From Faecalibacter rhinopitheci (lineage in GTDB: Bacteria; Bacteroidota; Bacteroidia; Flavobacteriales; Weeksellaceae), in the NCBI RefSeq assembly GCF_015234135.1, contig NZ_JADGIK010000011.1, positions 1 to 32,936 of the forward strand: DNA of 32,936 bases, read 5' to 3'. Positions 9,201-16,301 of this stretch are shown here, piece by piece. The notes under the pieces are model-generated. The model was not told the origin of the DNA and searched no databases. It saw nothing but the letters and a program-made list of their open reading frames with translations. Made by a program: the position numbers and the translations under genes. Each line of letters begins with the position of its first letter. Within the stretch, counting starts at the first letter, position 1.

Positions 9201-9399
9201 TTTGAGTAGTAAAATCGACAGTTGCATCTTTAATTTTCTTTTTAAAACTAACTGTTCTTCCTCTTAACTCATCAATAGTTAAAGCTTCTAAAGTTGGACC
9301 AAATCCATTGGCTAAATCTACGTATTTGCGTAGTTCTTTTACATCTTTTTCATTCTTATTTCCTAAGAAACCCTGTAAAATTTTGTTTATAATATTCAT
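6283..9399 (-). CDS. secA: Preprotein translocase ATPase SecA
   Basis: SecA drives post-translational export of unfolded preproteins through SecYEG by ATP hydrolysis at the cytoplasmic face of the inner membrane. The 1,038 residues carry Walker A MQTGEGKT (194-201), the DEVD Walker B box (302-305) followed by LIDDARTPLIISG, the preprotein-crosslinking insertion, and motifs TNMAGRGTDIKL and RQLRGRAGRQGDPG. It is longer than E. coli SecA (901), as is common in Bacteroidota, owing to an enlarged N-terminal region and insertions. It ends in an acidic tail, EEQAEQEA, without the usual cysteine-rich zinc-binding C-terminus. A hairpin terminator follows. Confidence 0.98.
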   Translation of the reverse strand: MNIINKILQGFLGNKNEKDVKELRKYVDLANGFGPTLEALTIDELRGRTVSFKKKIKDATVDFTTQINELKTKVEATEDFTEKEAIYAEIDRINKEAYQVEEKILLEILPEAFAVMRETGKRFTTNEQLIVTATDFDRELAQAGADYVTLQDENTAVWYNEWDAAGRKVKWDMSHYDVQFIGGSALHLGKIAEMQTGEGKTLVATLPMYLNALTGRGVHLVTVNDYLAKRDMAWMRPIFNFHGLTVDCIDNHQPNSPGRKKAYASDIVYGTNNEFGFDYLRDNMANSPDALVQGELNYAIVDEVDSVLIDDARTPLIISGPVPQGDRHEFDVLKPKIETLYNLQRELLGKTLNEAKALFKAGDLKEGGFKLYQVFRGLPKYKPLIKFLSQDGVRAQLQKTEAYFIQDNNREMPKVDQHLYFTIEEKSNQSDLTDKGIEYLSKGMEDENFFILPDVSTNVANIENSGKPLEEIAQLKEDFFRDFSIKSERIHTMSQLLKAYTLFENDNEYVVVDGEVKIVDESTGRIMDGRRYSDGLHQAIEAKENVKIEAATQTFATVTLQNYFRMYNKLGGMTGTAETEAGEFWQIYNLDVVSIPTNRPILRHDRNDVVFKTNREKYKAVIEEIVRLSQDERRPVLVGTTNVEVSELLGKALKLRGIKHNVLNAKLHKKEADIVTEAGQPGAVTIATNMAGRGTDIKLSKEVKDLGGLAIIGTERHDSRRVDRQLRGRAGRQGDPGSSQFYISLEDSLMRLFGSERIAKLMDRMGHKDGEVIEHSMITKSIERAQKKVEENNYGVRKRLLEYDDVMNKQREVIYKRRRNALFGDRLEVDIANMIFDVSAAIVKENKEFEDFKQFELDLIKYFTMGTPVTESEFTSKNVKELVDIVYNAALVDYKNRMVYVAETAFPVISGVFENQGHMFSRIQVPFTDGIRSMTVVCDLKEAYESKGKTIVKDFEKSIVLSLIDDNWKEHLRDVDDLRKTSQNAVYEQKDPLVIYKQESFMIFQRMLGTVNKEIISFLFKGELPNANKTEEQAEQEA

Positions 9400-9455
9400 A
9401 TTGTAGCTCGTTCTTTTTAATAACTCAAGTTGTTTAAGCTTCAGTTATTTCACAG

Positions 9456-9463
9456 CAAATATA
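9456..9463 (-). promoter_or_regulatory. -10-like element of secA
   Basis: The minus strand reads TATATTTG, a perfect TAnnTTTG element, 57 bp upstream of the secA start codon. No clear TTTG lies at the right distance upstream, so this is a partial promoter call. Confidence 0.45.
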
Positions 9464-9500
9464 CATCAACTATGTTTGAAATAATTTGTTATAGAATTGA

Positions 9501-9524
9501 AAAAAGCCCCAATTTGGGCTTTTT
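9501..9524 (-). terminator. Terminator after the DUF2795 gene
   Basis: AAAAAGCCC (9501-9509) pairs perfectly with GGGCTTTTT (9516-9524) across a 6-nt loop. It lies just beyond the stop codon of the gene at 9528. Confidence 0.85.
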
Positions 9525-9527
9525 ATA

Positions 9528-9749
9528 TTAATATTCGTCTTCGTTCCAAAGAAAATCGTCATCTGTTGGATAATCCGCCCAGATTTCTTCAATACTTTCG
9601 TAAGAATCTCCTTCGTCCTCGATAGATTGTAAATTTTCAACAACTTCTAATGGTGCTCCAGTACGGATTGCATAATCAATTAATTCATCTTTCGTTGCTG
9701 GCCATGGTGCATCACTTAAGTAAGATGCCAATTCTAAAGTCCAATACAT
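9528..9749 (-). CDS. DUF2795 domain protein
   Basis: This 73-residue acidic protein matches the DUF2795 pattern: an N-terminal YLSDAPWPATKDELIDYAIRTGAP helix-rich segment that resembles a small nucleic-acid-binding or sigma-interacting fold, followed by an Asp/Glu-rich tail. In Bacteroidota these tiny proteins are often abundant and highly expressed, but their role is not established. It is flanked by its own terminator and lies upstream of secA on the same strand. Confidence 0.85.
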   Translation of the reverse strand: MYWTLELASYLSDAPWPATKDELIDYAIRTGAPLEVVENLQSIEDEGDSYESIEEIWADYPTDDDFLWNEDEY

Positions 9750-9921
9750 AGTTTTTCTATTTATTTCTATTATTCGTAGAGACCGTTTGAAGGCTCTATT
9801 GATTCTATATTCAGAAATTCCGAATCAAATAATTTGCCAAAGTCAAACTGTCAGTCTTTTGTTTAATTTAATCTTAAAGCTAAAAATATTTTAATTATTT
9901 TTAGCGACTAAATATAATAAA

Positions 9922-10863
9922 ATGGACACGAATATAACAAAATTATTTGCAATAAAATACCCAATAATTCAAGGCGGAATGATTTGGAATAGCGGATGGC
10001 GTTTAGCCTCAGCAGTTAGCAACGCTGGAGGACTTGGTTTAATAGGTGCTGGTAGTATGTATCCAGATGTATTAAGAGAGCATATTCGCAAATGTAAAGC
10101 TGCTACTTCAAAGCCTTTCGGAGTAAATGTTCCAATGCTTTACCCCAATATTGAAGAAATAATGCAGATTATTATAGAAGAAGGCGTACAAATCATCTTT
10201 ACTTCAGCAGGAAGTCCTAAGACATGGACAGAAATTTTACAAAAAGAAGGTCTTAAAGTAGCTCATGTAGTGAGTAGTACAACATTTGCAAAAAAATGTG
10301 TAGATGCAGGTGTAAATGCTGTCGTGGCAGAAGGTTTTGAGGCAGGTGGTCATAATGGCAGAGATGAGACCACTACTTTATGTCTTATTCCTAATGTCAG
10401 ACAGGCGATCGATATTCCTTTGATTGCTGCTGGTGGAATTGGTACTGGTTCTCAAATGTTAGCCGCAATGGCACTTGGAGCGGACGGTGTACAGATTGGT
10501 TCTCGCTTTGCGGCCACTGAAGAGTCTTCAGCTTCTTTAATTTATAAAGAAGAAATTATTAAAGCTAATGAAGGAGATACATCTCTAACGTTGAAAGAGC
10601 TTGCGCCGGTACGTTTAATTAAAAATCAATTTTATGATGAAATACAAGAATTGTACAAAAAGGGGACTTCCGCTGACGAACTAAAAGCTCATTTAGGTAG
10701 AGGAAGATCTAAAAAAGGTATGTTTGAAGGTAATTTATTAGAAGGTGAATTAGAAATAGGTCAGGTTTCTGCATTAATTCATAAAATATCTACAGTACAA
10801 GAAGTATTTGATGAATTAATTTTAGATTTTAATAAAGCGAAAGATACTATTGCGCGATTCTAA
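9922..10863 (+). CDS. NAD(P)H-dependent flavin oxidoreductase (nitronate monooxygenase / FabK-like)
   Basis: This is a 313-residue TIM-barrel FMN enzyme of the 2-nitropropane dioxygenase family. Visible hallmarks are IIQGGMIW (15-22), a glycine-rich SNAGGLGLIGAGS stretch (33-45), EGFEAGGHNGRDE containing the catalytic-region histidine, and the phosphate-binding AAGGIGTGSQMLAAMALGADGVQIGSRF. Members either oxidise alkyl nitronates, protecting against propionate-3-nitronate, or act as enoyl-ACP reductase II (FabK) in fatty acid synthesis. Sequence alone does not separate these here, and there are no fab neighbours, so I leave the symbol blank. It is monocistronic and ends at a strong bidirectional terminator. 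Confidence 0.88.
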   Translation: MDTNITKLFAIKYPIIQGGMIWNSGWRLASAVSNAGGLGLIGAGSMYPDVLREHIRKCKAATSKPFGVNVPMLYPNIEEIMQIIIEEGVQIIFTSAGSPKTWTEILQKEGLKVAHVVSSTTFAKKCVDAGVNAVVAEGFEAGGHNGRDETTTLCLIPNVRQAIDIPLIAAGGIGTGSQMLAAMALGADGVQIGSRFAATEESSASLIYKEEIIKANEGDTSLTLKELAPVRLIKNQFYDEIQELYKKGTSADELKAHLGRGRSKKGMFEGNLLEGELEIGQVSALIHKISTVQEVFDELILDFNKAKDTIARF

Positions 10864-10920
10864 TTTATCAAGCGATCGATTATCTTCATATTTTAATAAC
10901 CTCTTTAATTCTATCAATAA

Positions 10921-10954
10921 AAATTGCGGTTCAAATTAATTTGAACCGCAATTT
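10921..10954. terminator. Bidirectional terminator, 15-bp perfect stem
   Basis: Bases 10921-10935 pair perfectly with 10940-10954 across TTAA. It lies between two converging genes and touches the stop codon of the MBL-fold gene. Confidence 0.85.
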
Positions 10955-11854
10955 TTATATTCTACCTTGGTCTTTTAGTTTCCAATATCTCAACAAACCA
11001 TTGACTGACATCCAACTAGGATTTGCGTATTCATAAGTCTGAATCTGATCCTTTTCTAATCCTTTTTCTTTAAACTGTTTTTCTGTAAATTCTACAAATA
11101 AGGGTACAATTTTATCCGAAGGAATATTGTCTTCATAAAAAGGTTTAATATAATTAGCCCACTGATCTAAAACAATTTCTAATTCATCAAAAACTTCGTT
11201 TGGATTTTCTTGTTTACCATAATGGGTTAAATAAAGAGCTTCAGGTTTTAAACTCCTTAATTTATCGATGGATTGTTTCCATAATTCTATATTTATATCT
11301 GGAGGTGGACATGGAGGAACTACTGGCCCATTATTTATTCTCACACCACCTACGTCACCTGTAAAAATAACATCACCAATTTTATATGCGTTATGATGTA
11401 CTGCGTGTCCAGGAGTATAAATAACTTCTACTTCTACATCTCCAAATTCTATTGTTTGTCCATCTTTTACTCCATCTAACTGATCTTCTGGTATTGGTTT
11501 CATCTCCCCCCATAATGTATTCATGTCTTCTCCATAAATTTGAGCAGCTGAATTCCATAATTTTTCTGGATGTTGTAAATGAGGTACTCCTATTGGATGA
11601 ACAAAAATTTTTGCTCCATGTTCTGCAAATTTCCAAGCTGCGCCTGCATGATCAAAATGAATATGAGTTAATAATATATTTTCTATATCTTTTACTTGAT
11701 AACCAATTTTTTCAATTTCCTCTTTTAACTTTTCAAAAGTAGACATTGGACCAGTTTCTATGAGAATAGGACCTTGCTGAGTTTCTATAAGATAAGAAGC
11801 AATGGAATGATTTTCCTTCTGAAAGTATAAATCTAAGGTATGTATTTTTATCAT
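10955..11854 (-). CDS. MBL-fold metallo-hydrolase
   Basis: This is a 299-residue metallo-beta-lactamase-superfamily hydrolase. The dinuclear metal site is shown by THIHFDHAG (63-71; His64, His66, Asp68, His69), the later YTPGHAVHHNAY histidine, the bridging aspartate in FTGDVGG and the final LTHYG histidine. There is no signal peptide. After the core it has a helical C-terminal extension of about 85 residues (LEIVLDQWANYIKPFYED). The substrate cannot be read from sequence; glyoxalase II-like and lactonase-like members look similar. It is separated by a single base from the upstream Gre-like gene, so the two are translated from one message. Confidence 0.88.
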   Translation of the reverse strand: MIKIHTLDLYFQKENHSIASYLIETQQGPILIETGPMSTFEKLKEEIEKIGYQVKDIENILLTHIHFDHAGAAWKFAEHGAKIFVHPIGVPHLQHPEKLWNSAAQIYGEDMNTLWGEMKPIPEDQLDGVKDGQTIEFGDVEVEVIYTPGHAVHHNAYKIGDVIFTGDVGGVRINNGPVVPPCPPPDINIELWKQSIDKLRSLKPEALYLTHYGKQENPNEVFDELEIVLDQWANYIKPFYEDNIPSDKIVPLFVEFTEKQFKEKGLEKDQIQTYEYANPSWMSVNGLLRYWKLKDQGRI

Positions 11855-11855
11855 T

Positions 11856-12311
11856 TTATAATATATCTTCTACTGTATAAGTTATTCCGTTAAATTCTAT
11901 CGTATCACCTTTTCTTTTTCCTACTATAGCTTGGAAAATTGGAGCTTGGGTACTGATCCCAATAAATTTCTTATTTCCCCACTCAAATTCTTTAAAAGCT
12001 AAACCAATTACAAAATTAACTCGGTCAGTAAAAACTACATTTCCTTCTGTAATTTCATTAATTAGTTCAGGACGAACAGTGCGAAAAGCTTCTAAGTTTT
12101 CTTTTGCTTGCTCAATTCTAACTTGTAAACTTCTTGCAGATTCCGTTGATTGATTTTGTTGCGCAAAATCATCCATTTTTAAACTTGTTTCTTCATCTAA
12201 ATCTGCTCCATCAGAATAAATTTTATGAGAATCTTCTAAGGCTTTAATTTCTTTTTCTTTTAAAGAAATTAAATGATCTTTAACTTCTTTTCTTGTATAA
12301 TTTTTACTCAT
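11856..12311 (-). CDS. Gre-factor-like protein (GreA/GreB family, divergent)
   Basis: This 151-residue protein has an N-terminal helical hairpin (about 8-78) and a C-terminal domain ending IGISTQAPIFQAIVGKRKGD, then FNGITYTVEDI. That tail matches the FKBP-like C-terminus of GreA/GreB, which binds RNA polymerase in the secondary channel. GreA carries a GDLSEN motif at the hairpin tip, where two acidic residues hold the catalytic Mg. Here the equivalent region reads DGADLDEETS (34-43), acidic but altered. It may rescue stalled polymerase or be a Gre-like competitor without cleavage activity. Databases sometimes label relatives '3-oxoacyl-ACP synthase', which the sequence does not support. Confidence 0.7.
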   Translation of the reverse strand: MSKNYTRKEVKDHLISLKEKEIKALEDSHKIYSDGADLDEETSLKMDDFAQQNQSTESARSLQVRIEQAKENLEAFRTVRPELINEITEGNVVFTDRVNFVIGLAFKEFEWGNKKFIGISTQAPIFQAIVGKRKGDTIEFNGITYTVEDIL

Positions 12312-12347
12312 TTTTATAGGTTTGATTACTTAAATTTACAATAAATA

Positions 12348-12379
12348 AAAAACTCCTGAAATAAATTTCAGGAGTTTTT
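12348..12379 (-). terminator. Terminator after the M43 protease gene
   Basis: AAAAACTCCTGAAA (12348-12361) pairs with 12366-12379 across a short loop. On the minus strand it ends in a T-run just beyond the protease stop codon. Confidence 0.85.
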
Positions 12380-12411
12380 AAAAATTTAAAAAATATTGTT
12401 TTAGCAATTAA

Positions 12412-13365
12412 TTATTTTGCGAAGCTGTTTCTTGCACCACCTGCACTAAAAATAGATAGCATACGACTTTTTTGGCCTTCAGTAAACATATACAATCCTC
12501 TATCGTCACTGTAATCCATATAATTCATTGTCATTTCTACTGGACTACCTGAACAAGTACTATAGTGTGGGAATGTTGGAACTCCATAATTAGCTGTATT
12601 ATGCGTCGGAGTATCTGCTACATAATCTGTCCCACAATTTGTATCTCCCCAGATGTGTCTTAAATTCATCCAGTGTCCAACTTCGTGCGTAGCTGTTCTT
12701 CCTAAGTTAAAAGGATACGTAGCTGTACCAGTAGTCCCAATATACCTAGAATCTATAACTACACCATCCGTCGATGAACTTCCTCCAGGAAATTGTGCAT
12801 ATCCTAATATACCATTACCAATTGTACATACCCATAAATTTAATTTGGTAGTTGGAGAAGTTGGTAAAATACCTGAACTTTTTTTCATTAAATCGGCTGT
12901 ACCCCAAGATGTTTTATTTACATTTTTACGTATAATTTGATCCAATTCGAAACGAACACCAACATTCGCTTTTACGCCAGAAAAAATAGAGGGAACATTG
13001 GAAAAATCAGCATTTTGTGCATTAAAATCCTTGTTTAAGACATCTATCTGAGATTGAATTTGAGTTGCGGAAATATTTTCTGCTGCGGTTTTGTAAATTA
13101 CATTCACAACCACAGGTATTACAATAGTTCCGTTTACTAATTTAGCTTGAGATAAATCAAAGTTTTGAGTATGCTCTTCAATCATTTGCATTTTTGCACG
13201 TAATTCAGGATTACTATTTAATTGTGCTTGAAACACCTCATCAGTTGCACAAGCTCTTGCTACAATTTGCCCATCTGATGATTCCTCATACATTTCGTTT
13301 TTATCTTCATCATTACATGCTGTAAAAAGCACAAGCGATGCTAATACCATCATTAATTTCTTCAT
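12412..13365 (-). CDS. Pappalysin-like zinc metalloprotease lipoprotein (peptidase family M43)
   Basis: This 317-residue exported endopeptidase has a short signal ending LFTAC, with Cys17 as the lipidation site. A propeptide-like region follows (about 20-80). The catalytic domain carries the metzincin zinc motif HEVGHWMNLRH (227-237; His227, Glu228, His231, His237) and the Met-turn region MTMNYMDY (278-285), with the DTPTHN and CSGS elements typical of M43B. It probably sits on the outside of the cell, digesting environmental proteins. There is no C-terminal secretion (T9SS) sorting domain. The gene is monocistronic, with a terminator and 219 bp upstream before the next gene. Confidence 0.9.
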   Translation of the reverse strand: MKKLMMVLASLVLFTACNDEDKNEMYEESSDGQIVARACATDEVFQAQLNSNPELRAKMQMIEEHTQNFDLSQAKLVNGTIVIPVVVNVIYKTAAENISATQIQSQIDVLNKDFNAQNADFSNVPSIFSGVKANVGVRFELDQIIRKNVNKTSWGTADLMKKSSGILPTSPTTKLNLWVCTIGNGILGYAQFPGGSSSTDGVVIDSRYIGTTGTATYPFNLGRTATHEVGHWMNLRHIWGDTNCGTDYVADTPTHNTANYGVPTFPHYSTCSGSPVEMTMNYMDYSDDRGLYMFTEGQKSRMLSIFSAGGARNSFAK

Positions 13366-13533
13366 TATTAAATATTTATTAGTGTTAATTAATTAAAATT
13401 AATAAATATATTTTAATTAATCATTAACATATTTAACATTTTATTCAATTAATTTCATTTTAACAGGATATATCTTACACAAAACTTAATAAAATAAGCT
13501 ATTTAATAAAGAATAATTAATTACACACTATAA

Positions 13534-13566
13534 AAAAAGCATTCATATATACTATGAATGCTTTTT
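13534..13566 (-). terminator. Terminator after the thioredoxin-fold pair
   Basis: AAAAAGCATTCATA (13534-13547) pairs perfectly with 13553-13566 across TATAC. It lies beyond the stop codon at 13585. Confidence 0.85.
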
Positions 13567-13584
13567 CATGAAGAAAATATTCCT

Positions 13585-14190
13585 CTATTTTTTAGTTTTT
13601 ATGGTACAACCTATTGCTACAGTTGTAGGCACTTTAACTTCTTTATTATTTAATAAACTATTTACAGCATCCTGCACATAATATTCAGTTACATCGTTTA
13701 CATCTTCATAATTATTGTCAATTGCACCGATGTATTTAACTATATTCTTTGCACCTTCTTTTTTTAATATAAATACATGAGGCGTTTTTGTAGCGCCATA
13801 CTGTGGATATATTTTTTGTTGCTCATCTACCAAATATGGGAAAGTAAATCCTTTTTCCTCTGCCCTTTTCTTCATTTCTATAAAGTTATCTTGGGGCTGG
13901 ACTATAGGATCATTTGGATTAATCGCAATTACAGGATATCCTAATTCTTTATACTTAAGATCCAGTGCAATAATCCGATCTTCGTAGGCTTTCGCATATG
14001 GGCAATGGTTACAAGTGAAAATAACTATAAATCCCTTTGCAGATGTATAATCTTTTAAAGAAATATATTTATTGTCAATGTTTTTTAATTTAAAATCTGT
14101 GGCTTCGTCTCCAATTTTGTATTGCGCATTAACTACACAACACAAAGCTAGCATACAAGTTGTAAAGAGAAATTTTAAGGAATTTTTCAT
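13585..14190 (-). CDS. Exported thioredoxin-family protein (AhpC/TSA-like redoxin)
   Basis: This 201-residue protein has a signal peptide (MKNSLKFLFTTCMLALCCVVNA) and a redoxin domain beginning IGDEATDFKLKNIDN. The active-site region is FTCNHCPYAKAYE, with a CNHC pair (Cys60/Cys63), and a cis-proline is seen in TKTPHVFIL. CNHC is common in the periplasmic redoxin group of Bacteroidota and differs from the classic CGPC. It should act on disulfides or peroxides in the periplasm. A third cysteine lies near the end (AIGCTIK). It follows the TlpA-like gene by 15 bp, so the two are probably an operon. Confidence 0.85.
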   Translation of the reverse strand: MKNSLKFLFTTCMLALCCVVNAQYKIGDEATDFKLKNIDNKYISLKDYTSAKGFIVIFTCNHCPYAKAYEDRIIALDLKYKELGYPVIAINPNDPIVQPQDNFIEMKKRAEEKGFTFPYLVDEQQKIYPQYGATKTPHVFILKKEGAKNIVKYIGAIDNNYEDVNDVTEYYVQDAVNSLLNNKEVKVPTTVAIGCTIKTKK

Positions 14191-14205
14191 AGGTAAGATT
14201 TTTTC

Positions 14206-14703
14206 TTATTCAATATAAGTTTGTACATGATGTTTTAGTTCATCTTTACTCATTTCCGCTCCTACGAAATGAACCTTTTGTCCATTTTTATAAAATGCGG
14301 TAACTGGAATATTTCCACTCCAAGATTTATCAATTGCAGGAATCCATTCGTTCATGCGCTTGTTGTCGTCTAATAAAACAACCTCAGCTTGTATATCAAA
14401 TTTTTTAATGAATGATTTTACCCCCTCTAATTGTTTTGCTCGATCCATAGACACAAAAATCAATTTAAATTTCGGGTTATTTTTATATTCTTCATTTACT
14501 TGTAGAAAGTTTGGCATTTCTTCCACACATGGTCCACACCAAGTTGCCCAAAAATTAACTACGATAAGTTGATCAGTCGGTTGGTTTATTTTCTCAAATA
14601 GTTGTTCATATTTAATAACTTTTATTTCATCATAAGTATCTTGAGCATTAAGTTGACCTAAACCTAGAATGGCCATAAATGACAATATTGTAAAAAATTT
14701 CAT
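14206..14703 (-). CDS. TlpA-like periplasmic thioredoxin
   Basis: This 165-residue protein has a signal peptide (cleavage after LGQLNA, about residue 20) and a thioredoxin fold with the active site FWATWCGPCVEEMP (Cys56, Cys59). The cis-proline lies in GNIPVTAFY. TlpA/ResA-type proteins usually keep periplasmic thiols reduced, for example in cytochrome c maturation. No cytochrome genes are near, so the client is unknown. It is the first gene of a two-gene unit with the redoxin downstream. Confidence 0.88.
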   Translation of the reverse strand: MKFFTILSFMAILGLGQLNAQDTYDEIKVIKYEQLFEKINQPTDQLIVVNFWATWCGPCVEEMPNFLQVNEEYKNNPKFKLIFVSMDRAKQLEGVKSFIKKFDIQAEVVLLDDNKRMNEWIPAIDKSWSGNIPVTAFYKNGQKVHFVGAEMSKDELKHHVQTYIE

Positions 14704-14778
14704 TTCAATTTTATTTTAGAGTTAAAGTTAATTGTTTTGAATAATGTAAGAAAATGTAAATAGGATTTTAACTCAAAT

Positions 14779-14809
14779 TTTGTAATTGCATTTAAATTAT
14801 CGAATTTTG
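14779..14809 (+). promoter_or_regulatory. Probable promoter of the DUF4268 gene
   Basis: TTTG (14779-14782) is followed after exactly 19 bp by GAATTTTG (14802-14809), one base off TAnnTTTG. The predicted transcription start is only about 10 nt before the TTG start codon. Confidence 0.4.
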
Positions 14810-14825
14810 TAAAAATTAAATAATC

Positions 14826-15287
14826 TTGTACTCAAAAGAAGAATCATATCAAAAGAAGAAAGATTTTTGGATTTCGTATGGTGGATATATGAAATTGCAA
14901 AAAAATGCCGAAGGTGAATCTATTAACTGGATAAACTATAAAACAGGTGTTAAAGGAATCTATTTTCGTACAAATGTTGAACGTAAGCACGCTGATGTGA
15001 TGATTATGATAGATCATCCCGATGCAGATATTAGACAACTGATTTGGGAGCAATTTGAAGAATATGAAATTGTACTTAAAAGTTACGTTGGTGAAGATTG
15101 GATTTGGGAAGCAAATGCATATGACGACGAAGGAAAAGAAATTTCCACGATAAAAAAAACCTTAGATCATGTAAGTATTTTTAGAGATGAAGATTGGCCG
15201 ACAATCATCAGCTTTCTTAAGGAGAGAATGAAAAATCTTGATGAATTTTGGATAGATCATAAGGAAAGCTTTGAGATATTTAAATAG
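14826..15287 (+). CDS. DUF4268 domain protein
   Basis: This 153-residue cytoplasmic protein matches the DUF4268 family, which often opens with a MYSKEES-like helix and FW(I/T)S(Y/F)G. That is why I take the TTG at 14826 as the start rather than the later ATG at about 14889, which would cut this conserved opening. Characteristic stretches are IYFRTNVERKHADVMIMIDH and the C-terminal W..ITSFLKERM-like helix. Some family members occur beside restriction-like nucleases; the next gene, convergent here, encodes such a fold. Function unknown. A strong terminator follows. Confidence 0.8.
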   Translation: MYSKEESYQKKKDFWISYGGYMKLQKNAEGESINWINYKTGVKGIYFRTNVERKHADVMIMIDHPDADIRQLIWEQFEEYEIVLKSYVGEDWIWEANAYDDEGKEISTIKKTLDHVSIFRDEDWPTIISFLKERMKNLDEFWIDHKESFEIFK

Positions 15288-15313
15288 AAAATAGGGCAAT
15301 TGTGCCCTATTTT
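15288..15313. terminator. Bidirectional terminator
   Basis: AAAATAGGGCA (15288-15298) pairs perfectly with 15303-15313 across a 4-nt loop, between two converging genes. Confidence 0.85.
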
Positions 15314-15344
15314 TTATTTAAATACAACTGCTTTTTATAAACGA

Positions 15345-16196
15345 TTATTGGATATAACATTCAATCGTTTCAATTTCAATTAATTCTTTTGCTTCTGTAA
15401 TTAGACTATCTAATAATTGATTATCTAATTCTAAAGATTTTAAATATTCTTGTTTTTCAATAATATCTTTTACTAGTAAGCATCCTGCTTTTAAAAGAAT
15501 TTGTATTTGATCTTTATGAAGGGTTGTTAAACATGTTATAGGATATATTGCAAGGTTATCAATCAAGTATTTTAAGCTCATATTTTCTGGATAATTCCAC
15601 GAAATCATTCCTATTTTATAATATTCTGCCCAATCAGTACTATCAGATGTTAAATATGCATTTGTAATTAGAAACCCTTTGGTAGGCTTCATATTTTTAT
15701 TAAAAAAAGTATATTCCTTATCTTTTACATCTATCATACGAGACATAAAATACATCGGAGTTGTGACGCTTATTTTAGCATCAATATCATTTCTGAATTT
15801 ACATTCACAAAAAAACAATTTATCTTCTTTTTGCGCTACAACATCAATTTCATGCGTTACAGCATTTCCTTGCACCGTAATTCCATTAACTGCATTAAAA
15901 CCTGAGGTTTCCATTAATCTTTTGATGTATTTCTCAAAATAAAACCCTTCCGGTCCCAGATCTCTTAATGCTTTCTTTAGACTATATCTAGCCGCATATG
16001 AATTTCTATATTTTTTTAAATTTTCAAAAGCTAAATTATATAAATCTTGAGTTGGTATTCCGTCATAGATATCTGGTGTCATTAATTCAAAAACTTCTGC
16101 AACCTCATCCTTTGTTGCCCCCGATTTTGTTAATGATATTTTTAAAGCTTTAGGGTTATAGTCAATTAATTCACCGTTGAATTTTTTTACTTGCAT
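15345..16196 (-). CDS. ATP-cone / Mrr-like PD-(D/E)XK nuclease fusion
   Basis: This 283-residue protein has two recognisable parts. Residues 1 to about 88 resemble an ATP-cone, the nucleotide-sensing domain known from ribonucleotide reductases and NrdR (VKKFNGELIDYNPKAL, SLTKSGA). Residues about 84-200 resemble the Mrr-type restriction endonuclease fold: GFYFEKYIKRLMETSGF, then HEIDVVAQ (Asp118) and CECKFR (Glu131, Lys133), which form the D-ECK catalytic core. The C-terminal 60 residues form a helix-rich region with LLKAGCLLVKDI, possibly a helix-hairpin-helix. It could be a nucleotide-controlled DNase. No methyltransferase lies beside it, so it is not a simple restriction-modification pair. 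Confidence 0.78.
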   Translation of the reverse strand: MQVKKFNGELIDYNPKALKISLTKSGATKDEVAEVFELMTPDIYDGIPTQDLYNLAFENLKKYRNSYAARYSLKKALRDLGPEGFYFEKYIKRLMETSGFNAVNGITVQGNAVTHEIDVVAQKEDKLFFCECKFRNDIDAKISVTTPMYFMSRMIDVKDKEYTFFNKNMKPTKGFLITNAYLTSDSTDWAEYYKIGMISWNYPENMSLKYLIDNLAIYPITCLTTLHKDQIQILLKAGCLLVKDIIEKQEYLKSLELDNQLLDSLITEAKELIEIETIECYIQ

Positions 16197-16272
16197 GTTT
16201 AGTTGTTTATTTCTCTAATTTATTAAAAAATAGATTAATCATCGGTGCATTTCTGAAATTAATAATAAAGAT

Positions 16273-16280
16273 TATCTTTG
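16273..16280 (+). promoter_or_regulatory. -10-like element of the PhnA gene
   Basis: TATCTTTG is a perfect TAnnTTTG element 21 bp before the start codon. The upstream box at the right distance reads TTTC rather than TTTG. Confidence 0.5.
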
Positions 16281-16301
16281 CCGAACTTATAAAAATTTTA
16301 C

